A stretch of 41,634 bases of DNA from Chloroflexota bacterium (GCA_035652535.1 DASRDP010000011.1:1-41634), one strand, 5' to 3'; positions 8,004 to 16,817 are shown, numbered from the stretch's first letter. Notes: a model not told the origin generated them from the sequence alone. Made by a program: numbers and translations.

Positions 8004-9017
8004 CTAGAGCCACTGCGCGAACCCCATGGCGTTACCGGACCCTGCCTCCGATCGGTAGCAGGGGACGTAGTCGATCATCTCCATCTCGAGGCCGATGCCG
8101 TTCATCACCGCGGAGGTCGTGATCCAGTTCCGAATCTCCGACGTGCCGGCGTTGAAGCGCTCGGCCGGCAGGTTCGTCAGCTTCTTCACGTCCTTCGCCT
8201 TCATGGAGGCGATGACGTCCTCGTCGAGATCCTCCTCCACGACGAAGTGCGTCAGCCCGCCAGACGCGATCACGGCCACCGTAAGGTCGCTCTCCCACGA
8301 CTCGATGGCGCGACGGAGCGACTCACCGAACTCGTAGCAGCGCAGCAGCGTCGGCTGATTGGGCGGATAAAAGGTGTTGATGAAAATGGGGACATTGGGG
8401 ATGACCTCGTCGTTCATGATCCGCCGATAGATGAAGCCGTAGGCGTGGGGAATGCTGTGGTTTCCGTGCCGTCCCGCCGGGATGCGCCGCGAATGGGCGA
8501 CGTCGAAGCCATCGTTCATGAAGTTATGGATGATGTGGAGCGCGAGCTCTGGCTGCCCCGGGTAGGTGGCCGGCTCGGGCGGGAAATGTCCCCAGTCCGC
8601 CACGGCCAGGCCGGGCGGCCGCTTCGCGGAAACCTCCGGCGAGAGCCCGACATTGTCCATCGTATCGCCCCAGTACACCGCGAAGGCCGGCATGTTGTCG
8701 TCGAGGAAGATCTCCTCCTGGTCGTCGCCGATGATGACCGCGACGTCAGGGGACACGCGCTCGAAGGTCTCGGCGAGCTTCGCGATGGCCTTCTGGCACG
8801 CGGCATGGCGCTTCTGCATCTTCTCCGGAGTGATCTGTTTCTCGAGATGCTCGTCGGCGCGCACTTCGACCAGCTCGGCATAGCTGTACTGCTTGCCCTT
8901 GAACCAGAGGTCGGTTCTTCCGGTCCGGTCCGCCTCTGCGCGCTGCCACCACTGATCAGGCGGCGTGCTCAGCATTGGCCCGTGAGAGGTCGCCATGCCC
9001 ATTATGATCCTGGCCAT
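8004..9017 (-). CDS. Class III extradiol ring-cleavage dioxygenase (LigB family)
   Basis: A predicted non-heme Fe(II) enzyme that opens catechol-type rings. The 337 residues start at ATG 9017 behind GGGGAG. The opening ARIIMGMATSHGPML places the first iron-ligand histidine at residue 12. Further family motifs are VSPDVAVIIGDDQEE, the catalytic-histidine segment GNHSIPHAYGF, IFINTFYPPN and the C-terminal ASGGLTHF. The alpha (LigA-like) subunit is absent, so it is a LigB-only form such as those acting on dihydroxyphenylpropionate or gallate. The substrate cannot be told from sequence. The frame stays open far upstream, but that part is antisense to the divergent gene. Confidence 0.87.
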   Translation of the reverse strand: MARIIMGMATSHGPMLSTPPDQWWQRAEADRTGRTDLWFKGKQYSYAELVEVRADEHLEKQITPEKMQKRHAACQKAIAKLAETFERVSPDVAVIIGDDQEEIFLDDNMPAFAVYWGDTMDNVGLSPEVSAKRPPGLAVADWGHFPPEPATYPGQPELALHIIHNFMNDGFDVAHSRRIPAGRHGNHSIPHAYGFIYRRIMNDEVIPNVPIFINTFYPPNQPTLLRCYEFGESLRRAIESWESDLTVAVIASGGLTHFVVEEDLDEDVIASMKAKDVKKLTNLPAERFNAGTSEIRNWITTSAVMNGIGLEMEMIDYVPCYRSEAGSGNAMGFAQWL

Positions 9018-9121
9018 CGTCGTCTCTCTCCCCTCGGTGGCTGGGCCTGCGATATAGTCCGCATACCACGTCGGCGTAACGCGCCGTGGCGCAAATTCAG
9101 GCCCCGTGTCATCGTGACCAG

Positions 9122-9127
9122 TATACT
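9122..9127 (+). promoter_or_regulatory. Putative -10 element TATACT before the aspartate-dehydrogenase-like gene
   Basis: TATACT lies 35 bases upstream of the ATG at 9163, within the 145-bp divergent spacer. No matching -35 hexamer is seen at 16-18 bp. Confidence 0.35.
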
Positions 9128-9162
9128 GCGGGCGAATTCTGACCGCGATGGAGCGCCGACCT

Positions 9163-9966
9163 ATGGCGCACACAATGCAGTTGGGCTTAATCGGATACGG
9201 CACGTCGGGCCGACAGGTGGCGCGCGGGATAGCGGACGGCAAGGCCGGCGAGGCGCGCATATCGGCCGTGCTCGTGCGTCGAGCGGACGCCGAAGGGCCC
9301 AGTGGGGCGCTGGTTACCGCCGACCGCGACCGATTCCTCGCGGAGCCCTTGGATCTCGTGATCGAGCTGGCTGGCCAGGAGGCCGTGCGCCAACACGGCG
9401 AGGCGATGCTTCGCGCGGGGCGCGACCTCATGATCATCAGCATCGGCGTGCTTTCGGACGACGCGCTGTTCGGTCGGCTCCGCGACGCGGCCATTGCGGG
9501 AGGCGGACGTTTGCTGCTCCCCTCAGGGGCGATCGGCTCCCTCGACGCCATCTCGTCCGCGGCGATCGGCGGGCTGGACGAGGTGACCATTACCACGCGC
9601 AAGCCGCCGGATGCCCTCGCCACCGGCACCGATCGCGACGCCGCGCTCGGGGAGGCTGAATCCCAGCCGGTGCTCCTCTACGAGGGAGCGACGCGCGACG
9701 CCGTTCGTCTGTTTCCCGCGAACGTCAACGTCGCGGCCGCCGTGAGCCTCGCCGGCATCGGCTTCGACCGCACGCAGATCCGGATCTTCGCCGATCCCGC
9801 CGTCACGCGAAACACGCACGAGATCCACGCGAAGGGATGGTTCGGGGAGCTGCGCTTCACCATCATGAACGTTCCGACGGAGAATCCCAAAACAGGGCGG
9901 ATTACTGCGCTCAGCGTCATCAAGGCCATTCGCAATCTGCGCGCGCCCGTCGCGCTGGTTGGCTAA
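9163..9966 (+). CDS. L-aspartate dehydrogenase-like protein (NadX family)
   Basis: A 267-residue dehydrogenase with an N-terminal Rossmann motif GLIGYGTSG (glycines at 11, 13 and 16). Its C-terminal domain is typical of NadX/DUF108 proteins: LLPSGAIGSLDAISSA, TRKPPDAL, LFPANVNVAAAVSLAGIGFD and TRNTHEIHAKGWFGELRF. Family members oxidise aspartate to iminoaspartate, feeding NAD synthesis, or act on related amino acids. No nadA or nadC is near, so an NAD role is not supported by context. The start at 9163 has GGAG nine bases upstream; an in-frame ATG at 9148 is a weaker choice. It is divergent from the LigB-type gene. Confidence 0.85.
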   Translation: MAHTMQLGLIGYGTSGRQVARGIADGKAGEARISAVLVRRADAEGPSGALVTADRDRFLAEPLDLVIELAGQEAVRQHGEAMLRAGRDLMIISIGVLSDDALFGRLRDAAIAGGGRLLLPSGAIGSLDAISSAAIGGLDEVTITTRKPPDALATGTDRDAALGEAESQPVLLYEGATRDAVRLFPANVNVAAAVSLAGIGFDRTQIRIFADPAVTRNTHEIHAKGWFGELRFTIMNVPTENPKTGRITALSVIKAIRNLRAPVALVG

Positions 9967-10113
9967 GGCGATCGGGCGACGACGGGTTTGCAGAGAGGTT
10001 CGCGAGCGCTTTCCCGGTGAGCAAACGGCATCGAAACAGCGGCGGTTTTTCGTTACAACGTAGTGAGAGCACCCGGAGAGGGCGGCTATAACGAAAGCGA
10101 GGCAAGACAAAAG

Positions 10114-10620
10114 ATGTTAAAGCTCGATAAAGCGCGCCGGCTGATCGCCGCAGTGGTCGTGGGCGCCGGTTTGTTGAGTTTCGGCGCCGTGATGGCGCCG
10201 CAAGCAAGCGCGGACTCCTGCGACTCCACGACGTCCATTGTCCCGGCGGACAATTCCTTCACCTGGGCGATCACGCCCATCTGCTTCGACGATTCCGGCA
10301 CCGACGTCGTCGTAACGGTGCCCGATGGTCTCGGAGGCTCCATCACGATCGTGTCCAACTCCAACAACGCGGTTGTGCGAAGCGGCGTGTCCGGCGTGGC
10401 CTACACGACGCCGGGGAATACCGCGTACGTGAACGGCCAGCCGGAGCTTGGACCGTACACCAATATCAGCACCTACACGCCGAGCCAGGCTGCGGCTGCG
10501 CGCGCGGCTGGTAACCCATCAGCAACGGCCAACGCCTACAGTCAGTACGGAGGATTCACTCCGCCGGGTGACACCGCCACGCGCATCCAGTCGTCCGGCA
10601 CGGTCATGAACGGCCACTAG
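10114..10620 (+). CDS. Secreted protein of unknown function
   Basis: A 168-residue protein with a clear signal peptide: KLDKARR, a hydrophobic core (LIAAVVVGAGLLSFGAVMA), and a likely cut after PQASA before DSC. The mature part is rich in Ser, Thr, Asn, Gly and Tyr, with predicted beta strands (TDVVVTVPDGLGGSITIVS) and only two cysteines early in the chain. No known domain is evident. The ATG at 10114 has GAGG 11 bases upstream; the frame to the left is non-coding in character. The next gene begins six bases after the stop, so the two may be transcribed together. A TATAAC at 10087-10092 could be a -10. Confidence 0.65.
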   Translation: MLKLDKARRLIAAVVVGAGLLSFGAVMAPQASADSCDSTTSIVPADNSFTWAITPICFDDSGTDVVVTVPDGLGGSITIVSNSNNAVVRSGVSGVAYTTPGNTAYVNGQPELGPYTNISTYTPSQAAAARAAGNPSATANAYSQYGGFTPPGDTATRIQSSGTVMNGH

Positions 10621-10626
10621 GCAGCA

Positions 10627-11694
10627 TTGGTCCTCCTGCTCACCAATGAGGATATGGAACGGATCGCGGGGGTGGACGCGCCCGCGGTCATCGACGTCGT
10701 CGAGCGCGCCTACTTCGGCCTCGGAAAGGGTGAGGCCGTCAATCCGCCGCGGAGGCGCCTGACCGCGCCACTCCGCCAGGAAGGCGCGACCTACTGGTTC
10801 AACAACATCATGGGCGCGGTGCCGTCGATCAACACCCTGGCGCTCCGCATTGATTCGACCTCCTTCCGTCTCGCCACCGTGGACGGAATGACGCGGAAGG
10901 TGCGGGCGGGCGATTTCGTCGGCCTCGTCCTGCTCTTCGACATGGCCACCGGCGCGCTCGAAGCCATCTTGCACGACCACTTCCTATCGACGCGTCGCGT
11001 GGCCGCGACCGGCGCCATCGCGGCGAAGCGCCTCGCGCGCTCCGATTCGGAGGTGATGGGGCTTTTCGGGAGCGGCCAGCAGGCGACGGCGCAGGTCCAC
11101 GCGATGGCGGCGGTTCGCCCGCTCCGGCTCGTCAAGGTCTACAGTCCGAACCCCGAGCACCGAGTGTCGTTCGCGGCGCGCATGTCCGATGAGACCGGTG
11201 TGGAGGTCCGCGCCGTCGACACGCCGGACGCGGTCGTCGACGGGTCCGACATCGTGGTCACCGCGACGAACTCCCGCTCACCGGTCTTCGACGGTCGCGC
11301 GCTCCGGCCGGGCACGCACGTCGAGACGATCGTGGGGACGGACCAGTCGGCCGCCGGCTCTGAGATCGACCGCGACGCGGTTCGACGCGCCGATGTGATC
11401 GTCACGAACCTGAAGGAGCAGATCCAGGTCGACCGCCAGCCGAAGCTCCTCTGGGCCATCGAGGAGGGGGTGATCGCCTGGGACCAGATCCACGACCTTG
11501 GCGAAGTCGTCGCCGGCATCGCACCCGGGCGGACGGCCGACGACCAGGTCACCCTCCATGACAACAACACGGGAATGGGGATCCAATTCGCCGCGCTGGG
11601 ATCGCTGATCCTTCAGCTCGCGCGCGAGCAGGACCTCGGCACGCCGCTGCCCGACGACCTGTTCGTCACTCGCGGCGGCGAATACGCCCCATAG
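10627..11694 (+). CDS. Ornithine cyclodeaminase / mu-crystallin family protein
   Basis: A 355-residue NAD(P)-dependent enzyme of the OCD/mu-crystallin family, which includes ornithine cyclodeaminase, alanine dehydrogenase, ketimine reductases and opine-type enzymes. The pattern is standard: LLLTNEDMERI at the start, STRRVAATGAIAAKRLAR, the Rossmann motif GLFGSGQQATAQ, and DIVVTATNSRSPVFDG. The metal-free active-site region VKVYSPNPEH is also recognisable. The start appears to be TTG at 10627, because family members begin a few residues before LTNED; an ATG at 10654 would cut this off. Substrate is not determinable. Confidence 0.85.
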   Translation: MVLLLTNEDMERIAGVDAPAVIDVVERAYFGLGKGEAVNPPRRRLTAPLRQEGATYWFNNIMGAVPSINTLALRIDSTSFRLATVDGMTRKVRAGDFVGLVLLFDMATGALEAILHDHFLSTRRVAATGAIAAKRLARSDSEVMGLFGSGQQATAQVHAMAAVRPLRLVKVYSPNPEHRVSFAARMSDETGVEVRAVDTPDAVVDGSDIVVTATNSRSPVFDGRALRPGTHVETIVGTDQSAAGSEIDRDAVRRADVIVTNLKEQIQVDRQPKLLWAIEEGVIAWDQIHDLGEVVAGIAPGRTADDQVTLHDNNTGMGIQFAALGSLILQLAREQDLGTPLPDDLFVTRGGEYAP

Positions 11695-11760
11695 CGCCGG
11701 TCGCGGATCCCGATCGATCCACAGCTCGCTGATTCGTCCACGTCCATCCTGGATCGGCGC

Positions 11761-13458
11761 CTACCGCACGTCCCACTCGTAGGCGTTCCAGGCGTGGTTC
11801 GAGTCCTCGCCCCGCGCGTGGACGTTCACCAGCCGGTTGGAGATGAGGGCCGGTTCCGTGTCGAAGAACAAGGTCATCCAGATCGCCTCGTCGGTGATTC
11901 GATGCTCGATCTGCGCGATCACGGCGACCCGGTCCGTGATGGGAATCGTCGTCACGTAGCGGTCGATGAGGGCGTCCATATCCGGGTCCATGTAGCGGGC
12001 GACGTTTAGCCCTGTGTAGTTCCGTTCGGGGATGCGCGCCTGTGAGCTGCGCAGATTCGGGAGGAACCGGTGGCTCCCCGTCTGGCGTTGCAGCGCGAAG
12101 GCGGGGAAGGTCGCCGTCCATTCCGGGTCGGCGGCGAGCTGGGTTGGCCGAATCTCGGGCGTCGTGGGCACGCCGAGCTGCTTCCAGTAATCCGCGACGG
12201 CGTAGATCGACTTCGGCAGAATGTCGAGCACCGTGGAGCCGCGCAGCTCCAGGGCCAGCGGCTGGCCGCCGGCGTCGCGGAACGCGCCATCCGCCCCGCG
12301 CGCGTACCCCAAGTCCTGCAGGATGGCCGCGGACTGGCGTGGATCATAGCCGTAGTGCACCACGCTGGGCTCGATCTGTTTGTAGTAGGGATGGTGTGGA
12401 CTGATATTGCCGTCCGCGACGGGCGTCTGCCCGTGCTGGATCGTGTCCACGATCTCCTGCCTATCGATGGCCTGGACCAGGGCCCGACGGAACTGCGCAT
12501 TGGCAACGACCTGCGGACTCGGATTCACGAACTGCGGGTAGAGGGTCACCCAGCTATCGAGCGCTTTGAACTCGACCGACCCACCCGTCCACTGGTCCCG
12601 CACCATGAGCGCCTGCTCGAGAGATGAACCCCGACCGAGGGTGAAGTCGACCGCACCGGACAGAAGGTTCGCGATGAAGGCGTTGTCGTCGGTGATGAAC
12701 CGCACCTCGATCTCGTCCACCCGCGGGCGACCCGGCGCGAATTCCGTGTTGGCTCGAAGGTTCAGGAAGCTCCCACGGACGTACTCGTGGACCTTGAATG
12801 GCCCGGTCCCGATGAACTCGTCGCCCCAGAATGGCAGCTCCAAGAAGGTGTCCTTACTCTCGGTGTACGGATCCTGGAGGAGGTGCGCGGGGAGCGGCAG
12901 GGTGAATCGCGTACTGAAGAGCGCGTCCGCTTCGATGTATGGACGCTTCCAGTGGACGAGCACCGTGCGCGGGTCCACGATCTCCAGCCGCTCGATCGAG
13001 TCGAACCCGACGTGGTGAAAGACCGCCAGCTCGCGGTCCTGCGCGAGCGCGGCGGTGAAGACGAGATCGTCGGCGGTGAGGGGCGCGCCATCGTGCCACA
13101 CTGCGCGCGGGCGAATCTTCAACGTCGTCTGCATCGATCCGTCGGGGAACACCTGCCAGAGTCCGTTGTCGAGGGACGGCACGGCCTCGCCGAGGAGCGG
13201 TCGAAGGAGCCCGCTGTCGTCGGTGATGACGAGGCCGGAGTCCAGCAGGTCGCCGATCTCCTCGGCGCCCGCGGTCGGACCGGGATGCAGCTTGTAGTAC
13301 AGGAACGAGGGCACGTTCTTGGTCGCCGCGACGATCCGCTTCGGCGCGGCTGCCGAAGCGGACTGGCTGGGCTCCGCCGGCGACGCTGGCGTCGGACCCG
13401 CTCGGGCACAGCCCACGCACAGGAGGGTCGCCAGCAGCGCAACGCGGACTCGTCGCAT
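11761..13458 (-). CDS. ABC transporter substrate-binding lipoprotein, family 5 (peptide/nickel type)
   Basis: A 565-residue SBP_bac_5 protein that would capture oligopeptides or other solutes at the membrane surface. The N-terminus MRRVRVALLATLLCVGCARA is a lipoprotein-type signal with the acylation cysteine at about residue 17. Family motifs include IRPRAVWHDGAPLTADDLVF, GTGPFKVHEY and ALVQAIDRQEIVDTI. ATG 13458 has GGGAG ten bases upstream; the frame further left is antisense to the divergent SDR gene. A TACACT at 13488-13493 could be its -10. No permease or ATPase genes are adjacent. Confidence 0.9.
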   Translation of the reverse strand: MRRVRVALLATLLCVGCARAGPTPASPAEPSQSASAAAPKRIVAATKNVPSFLYYKLHPGPTAGAEEIGDLLDSGLVITDDSGLLRPLLGEAVPSLDNGLWQVFPDGSMQTTLKIRPRAVWHDGAPLTADDLVFTAALAQDRELAVFHHVGFDSIERLEIVDPRTVLVHWKRPYIEADALFSTRFTLPLPAHLLQDPYTESKDTFLELPFWGDEFIGTGPFKVHEYVRGSFLNLRANTEFAPGRPRVDEIEVRFITDDNAFIANLLSGAVDFTLGRGSSLEQALMVRDQWTGGSVEFKALDSWVTLYPQFVNPSPQVVANAQFRRALVQAIDRQEIVDTIQHGQTPVADGNISPHHPYYKQIEPSVVHYGYDPRQSAAILQDLGYARGADGAFRDAGGQPLALELRGSTVLDILPKSIYAVADYWKQLGVPTTPEIRPTQLAADPEWTATFPAFALQRQTGSHRFLPNLRSSQARIPERNYTGLNVARYMDPDMDALIDRYVTTIPITDRVAVIAQIEHRITDEAIWMTLFFDTEPALISNRLVNVHARGEDSNHAWNAYEWDVR

Positions 13459-13550
13459 GGGTTCGCGCTCCCGTTGGGAATCACGGAAGTGTACGCTGCG
13501 CGTCCATTCCGGCGCAGCGGATCCAGATCGGTCCGCGCGCAGCGTTCTCG

Positions 13551-13556
13551 TATACT
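13551..13556 (+). promoter_or_regulatory. Putative -10 element TATACT before the SDR gene
   Basis: TATACT ends 32 bases before the ATG at 13589. That leaves room for a transcript start near 13563 and the purine-rich ribosome site at 13576-13582. No convincing -35 hexamer is seen. Confidence 0.35.
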
Positions 13557-13588
13557 GGCCCACGGAGCAATCGAGCGGGGGGACGCGG

Positions 13589-14539
13589 ATGATCCTGATC
13601 ACCGGCGGCATGGGGTTCATTGGCCTGCACACAGCGCGGCGGTTTCTCGACGCCGGGGAGAACGTCGTCATCACGCAATACCACGCGCGGCGAGAGCCGG
13701 ACTTCATCAAGGACGAGATCGGGAAGCGGGTCGTGGTCGAGCAGCTCGACGTGACCAACAGCCTCGCCGTGTTGGACATCGTCCATCGCCACAAGGTCAC
13801 CGGCATCGTGCACCTGGCTGTGCCGGGCCTCGCCGCCCTGACCCCCGGGGAAGACTACCGGGTGAACATGCTCGGCTTGCTCAACGTGCTCGAAGCGGCC
13901 CGGATGTTCGAGGTGCCCCGCGTGACGTACGCCAGCTCCGTCACCGTGTACGCGAGCCTCCCCGCCGGCCCGTACCGGGAGGACGCGCCCCTTCCGCTGG
14001 CGTCCGGCAACCCCACCGAGACCTTCAAGAAGGCGTGGGATGTGCTGGCGCCCCACTTTGCGGGCCGGGCCGGCATCGAGACCGTCGGCGTGCGGGCATC
14101 GACGATCTGGGGGCCGCTGTACCACACGATGATGAACCTCCCCAGCCGCGTTTGCCACGCGGCCGCGCGTGGCGTGCCCGCCAACTTCGCCGGGTCGCGG
14201 ACAGGAGTCCCGTACGCCGATGACCTCGGCGACTTCTGTTACGTGAAGGACTGCGCGCTGGGCATCTTCCTCCTGCAGACCGCGAATAAGAAGCTGCCGC
14301 ACAGCGTCTACAACATCGGCGCGGGAATTGGACGCACCAATCGCGACCTCGTGGAGGCGGCGAAGAAGGTCGCGCCCGACCTCCAAGTGGAGCTGCAACC
14401 GGGTACGAACCCGCGTGGGAAGCCCAACCCCTACATGGACATTACCCAGGCGAAGGAGGACGTCGGCTACGCGCCCCAACACGACCTCGAATACTGGGTC
14501 GCCGACTACATCGCCTGGCTGCGGAACAACCCGGAGTAG
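13589..14539 (+). CDS. Extended SDR (NAD-dependent epimerase/dehydratase fold) with altered active site
   Basis: A 316-residue extended short-chain dehydrogenase. The nucleotide-binding TGGMGFIG is at 5-12, the conserved NxLG..N helix is seen as VNMLGLLNVLEAAR, and SSVTVYA at 116-122 gives the usual serine. At the catalytic YxxxK position the protein reads TETFK, so the tyrosine is replaced by Thr143 while Lys147 is kept. It may therefore bind NAD and a sugar-like ligand without normal redox chemistry, or use another base. ATG 13589 sits behind GGGGGGA. The neighbours are divergent or convergent binding-protein genes, so the pathway is unknown. Confidence 0.85.
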   Translation: MILITGGMGFIGLHTARRFLDAGENVVITQYHARREPDFIKDEIGKRVVVEQLDVTNSLAVLDIVHRHKVTGIVHLAVPGLAALTPGEDYRVNMLGLLNVLEAARMFEVPRVTYASSVTVYASLPAGPYREDAPLPLASGNPTETFKKAWDVLAPHFAGRAGIETVGVRASTIWGPLYHTMMNLPSRVCHAAARGVPANFAGSRTGVPYADDLGDFCYVKDCALGIFLLQTANKKLPHSVYNIGAGIGRTNRDLVEAAKKVAPDLQVELQPGTNPRGKPNPYMDITQAKEDVGYAPQHDLEYWVADYIAWLRNNPE

Positions 14540-14543
14540 CGCG

Positions 14544-15512
14544 CTACTTCAGGAAGCCGTGCTCCCGGTACCAGCGCTCGGCGCCGGGATGGAGCGGCAC
14601 GTCGATGGGCGTCGCCTCCGTGTCGGTGCCGAGCTGGCCGGTCCCGCCGAAGTTCTCCTCCCACGGGATTTCGTCGGTCCGCGCGTGAAGCGCGCCCACC
14701 ACGTCGTATGCCACGTCGTCCGGCAGGGAAGCTCGGGTGTACAGCGGCCAGCCGCTGTAGTCGATGCACGTGTAATCGTGGGTGAGGTGGGGATAGCGGC
14801 CGGCCGGTATGGTCACGATCCGCCATCCCATCGCGGCCATCCCGTCGCGAATCTCGGGCTCCAGCTCGATGGCCCGCATGCCGTGCTCCAGGCCTACGTC
14901 AAACCAGTTGTTGTTCCGGATGCCCTCATCGATGACGAGGTCGATCTCCTCCGCCTTCAACGCGTTGACCCGACGCATGTCGCCCGGCGGCCCCACCTCC
15001 TGGAAGGTAGCGCCCCATGATTCCAGGTCCTTGAGGCTGATCCCATAGAGCGCCAGGAGCTGGTCGGTGAGGACGCGCGTGGAGTGGGCCTTCTCCTCGC
15101 GGATCGAGATTCGGAGCGCGGGCTTGCGTTCGGCGATCTGCCCTAGGGCCGTGATGCCCGTCCGGGGGTGGACGAGAAAGACGCAGCGGTCCCACGACGG
15201 GTACGATGCCACGACGCGCACCGGAAGGGGCTCGGAGAACACGCCGGTCCCACGGTAGGCCTGGGTGAGAAGCCCCGATGGGTTCACAAACGCCATCTCG
15301 ATCTCACCCTTCGCGACGGCGTGAGCGAGGAGCGGTGACCCGGTGGCCATGCGGAGCCAGGGCCGGAATTCCTCGCCGGATCCCGTCCCCACGACGATGC
15401 ACATGTCGCGGTTGCCGCCGTATGGTGTCGCCGGGTTTCCGGCAATGTGCAGTCCGATTTCCCAGAGGGTCTTCGAGCGGATGAAGTTGGCTCCGCTCGG
15501 CAGTGGCTCCAT
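14544..15512 (-). CDS. TAXI-type TRAP solute-binding family protein, no signal peptide
   Basis: A 322-residue protein of the TAXI (TRAP-associated extracytoplasmic immunogenic) binding fold. It shows VVGTGSGEEFRPWLRMATGS near the start, a pocket segment EMAFVNPSGLLTQAY, and the lobe-2 region of the family. The N-terminus (MEPLPSGANFIRSKTLWEIG) has no signal peptide. No TRAP permease genes are near. It is followed upstream on the same strand by a cupin gene, so the pair may act together on a cytosolic ligand. Its 3' end lies four bases from the convergent SDR stop. Confidence 0.7.
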   Translation of the reverse strand: MEPLPSGANFIRSKTLWEIGLHIAGNPATPYGGNRDMCIVVGTGSGEEFRPWLRMATGSPLLAHAVAKGEIEMAFVNPSGLLTQAYRGTGVFSEPLPVRVVASYPSWDRCVFLVHPRTGITALGQIAERKPALRISIREEKAHSTRVLTDQLLALYGISLKDLESWGATFQEVGPPGDMRRVNALKAEEIDLVIDEGIRNNNWFDVGLEHGMRAIELEPEIRDGMAAMGWRIVTIPAGRYPHLTHDYTCIDYSGWPLYTRASLPDDVAYDVVGALHARTDEIPWEENFGGTGQLGTDTEATPIDVPLHPGAERWYREHGFLK

Positions 15513-15526
15513 TGCCTCGTCCTCCC

Positions 15527-16036
15527 CTACCTACGTTTCAGATGGTCGTACTTTTCCCGCTCGTAGCGTTCCTCGACGTAGCTGGGCACGTCGGGCCGCG
15601 GGCGGCCCAGCATGATCTGCACGTAGACGTCCTCATCGGTCGCATTGTGGTACCCATGGGCCACGTCCGCGGGATTGAAGACCATGTCCCAGGGCCCAAG
15701 GACCTGCTCGACGCGAGCGTCACCCGCGCACCAGAAGCAGGTGAGCTGACCCTTCAGGACGAAGAAGACCTCCTCCACCTCGTGGGTGTGGGGCGGGTTC
15801 CCCTGCCCCGGCGGGACCAGCATCACGCTCACGGTGAAGCTGCCCGGTGGAATGGCGTTCGGGTCGTCGTACTTCCCCGAGGCGCCGGCGCCCACGTAGC
15901 GGTGCTGCGCGCGGTGAAAGCCCGGGATCTTCGCCTCCTCGAACGCCTCCCAGTCGGGCACACGGTCGGCGAACCGCGCGACGTGCCGACGCAGCCGCGC
16001 CGCCAGGTCCTGGGGTTCGGGTGTGGTCTGGGTCAT
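15527..16036 (-). CDS. Cupin-domain protein
   Basis: A 169-residue single-domain cupin. Cupin motif 1 is PPHTHEVEEVFFVLKGQ, with metal ligands H83, H85 and E89. Motif 2 is WDMVFNPADVAHGYHN, supplying the last histidine (H127 or H130). The protein is therefore likely to hold a divalent metal and could be a small dioxygenase, isomerase or binding protein. It is about 15 bases upstream of the TAXI-type gene on the same strand, which suggests co-transcription. The N-terminal 60 residues are a helical extension without a clear family. Confidence 0.82.
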   Translation of the reverse strand: MTQTTPEPQDLAARLRRHVARFADRVPDWEAFEEAKIPGFHRAQHRYVGAGASGKYDDPNAIPPGSFTVSVMLVPPGQGNPPHTHEVEEVFFVLKGQLTCFWCAGDARVEQVLGPWDMVFNPADVAHGYHNATDEDVYVQIMLGRPRPDVPSYVEERYEREKYDHLKRR

Positions 16037-16472
16037 GGGTCTCTCCTGGTGGCGCCTGGCGTCCCTGCCGCAGTGTAGGCGGGCGTGGTCGCGAGCGTCA
16101 ACGAGCGGCTGTGCGGGGCAGCTGTGCCGGGGCGCGGTTGCCGCAGCTACGCCGGGGCCACCGTGCGACGAGCTGGTGACACGGGAGGCTCAGGCCGCGC
16201 CGATCTCAAAAATGCGCCTGTGACCGCAACGTATCACATGCGTAGCACGTGTTGCGCTGGTGCGAGGGCGGGATCTTATGCTGTCAAATTATGACAACAC
16301 GATGCTACCTCTCGTTTTACCCGCACGGCACGGACACAGAGCCGCCCGCACGGTGGCCTTTCCCACGGAGAACGAAGGGTAAAAGTGACCAACTATCGAA
16401 CCGCCCCGTTGGTTGTGTTCGTCATCGCAGGCCACATGGCGCACGTCGTTCCGGAGTAGGAGGCAGCAGACA
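16037..16472. other. Gene-poor stretch with an inverted repeat
   Basis: This part of the long spacer between the cupin and kelch genes is less GC-biased than its surroundings and has no convincing coding frame. Frames on both strands lack domain-like composition. The only clear structure is the inverted repeat at 16282-16296. It may be remnant sequence left by gene decay. Confidence 0.4.
16282..16296. promoter_or_regulatory. Operator-like inverted repeat TGTCA-N5-TGACA
   Basis: The half-sites TGTCA and TGACA flank AATTA in an AT-rich patch. This is the shape of a binding site for a small dimeric regulator. No regulator gene and no convincing promoter hexamer pair is adjacent, so its target is unclear. 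Confidence 0.3.
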
Positions 16473-16817
16473 ATGTCGAGATGGGCCCACAAGCTCCGTG
16501 CATCAATAGCGACTCGAGGAGCCATGCTGGCCGTCCAGGTGGCGGTAACTTCCCAGTGGCCAGGCCAAGTGAATTTGGCCGGGGCTACAAGCGGCGGAGC
16601 GTTTCCTGATGCGCCCATGCCGCCCTCCCGATTCACACCGGGTAGCGCTCTGCGAGCAATGATCTCCGCGCCGGGCGCCTCCGACTCCACGAGGCTCCTC
16701 CCACCAGGCTGCCCGCTGGAGATTGGCATGTTATCCAAGGCTCCGGCTCTCGCTCGAGCGCCGGCGGCTTTGGCCGGTCTTCCCTCGTCCCTCCGTCATT
16801 GCACGTCCAGCGCCTGA
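16473..16817 (+). CDS. Doubtful small ORF with a strong ribosome site
   Basis: An ATG at 16473 has GGAGG at 16459-16463 nine bases upstream, and the frame runs 114 residues. The start MSRWAHKLRASIATRGAMLA resembles a signal peptide, but the rest is low-complexity and has no recognisable fold. The frame overlaps the convergent kelch gene by 22 bases. It may be a decayed secreted-protein gene, or chance. I list it because the ribosome site is among the best in the window. Confidence 0.22.
   Translation: MSRWAHKLRASIATRGAMLAVQVAVTSQWPGQVNLAGATSGGAFPDAPMPPSRFTPGSALRAMISAPGASDSTRLLPPGCPLEIGMLSKAPALARAPAALAGLPSSLRHCTSSA

Noticed and set aside
5724-9659. A 1311-codon open frame on the plus strand
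   Set aside because: It is antisense to murE, the binding-fold protein and the LigB-type dioxygenase, has arginine-rich translation typical of GC-rich reverse frames, and contains no domain motif.
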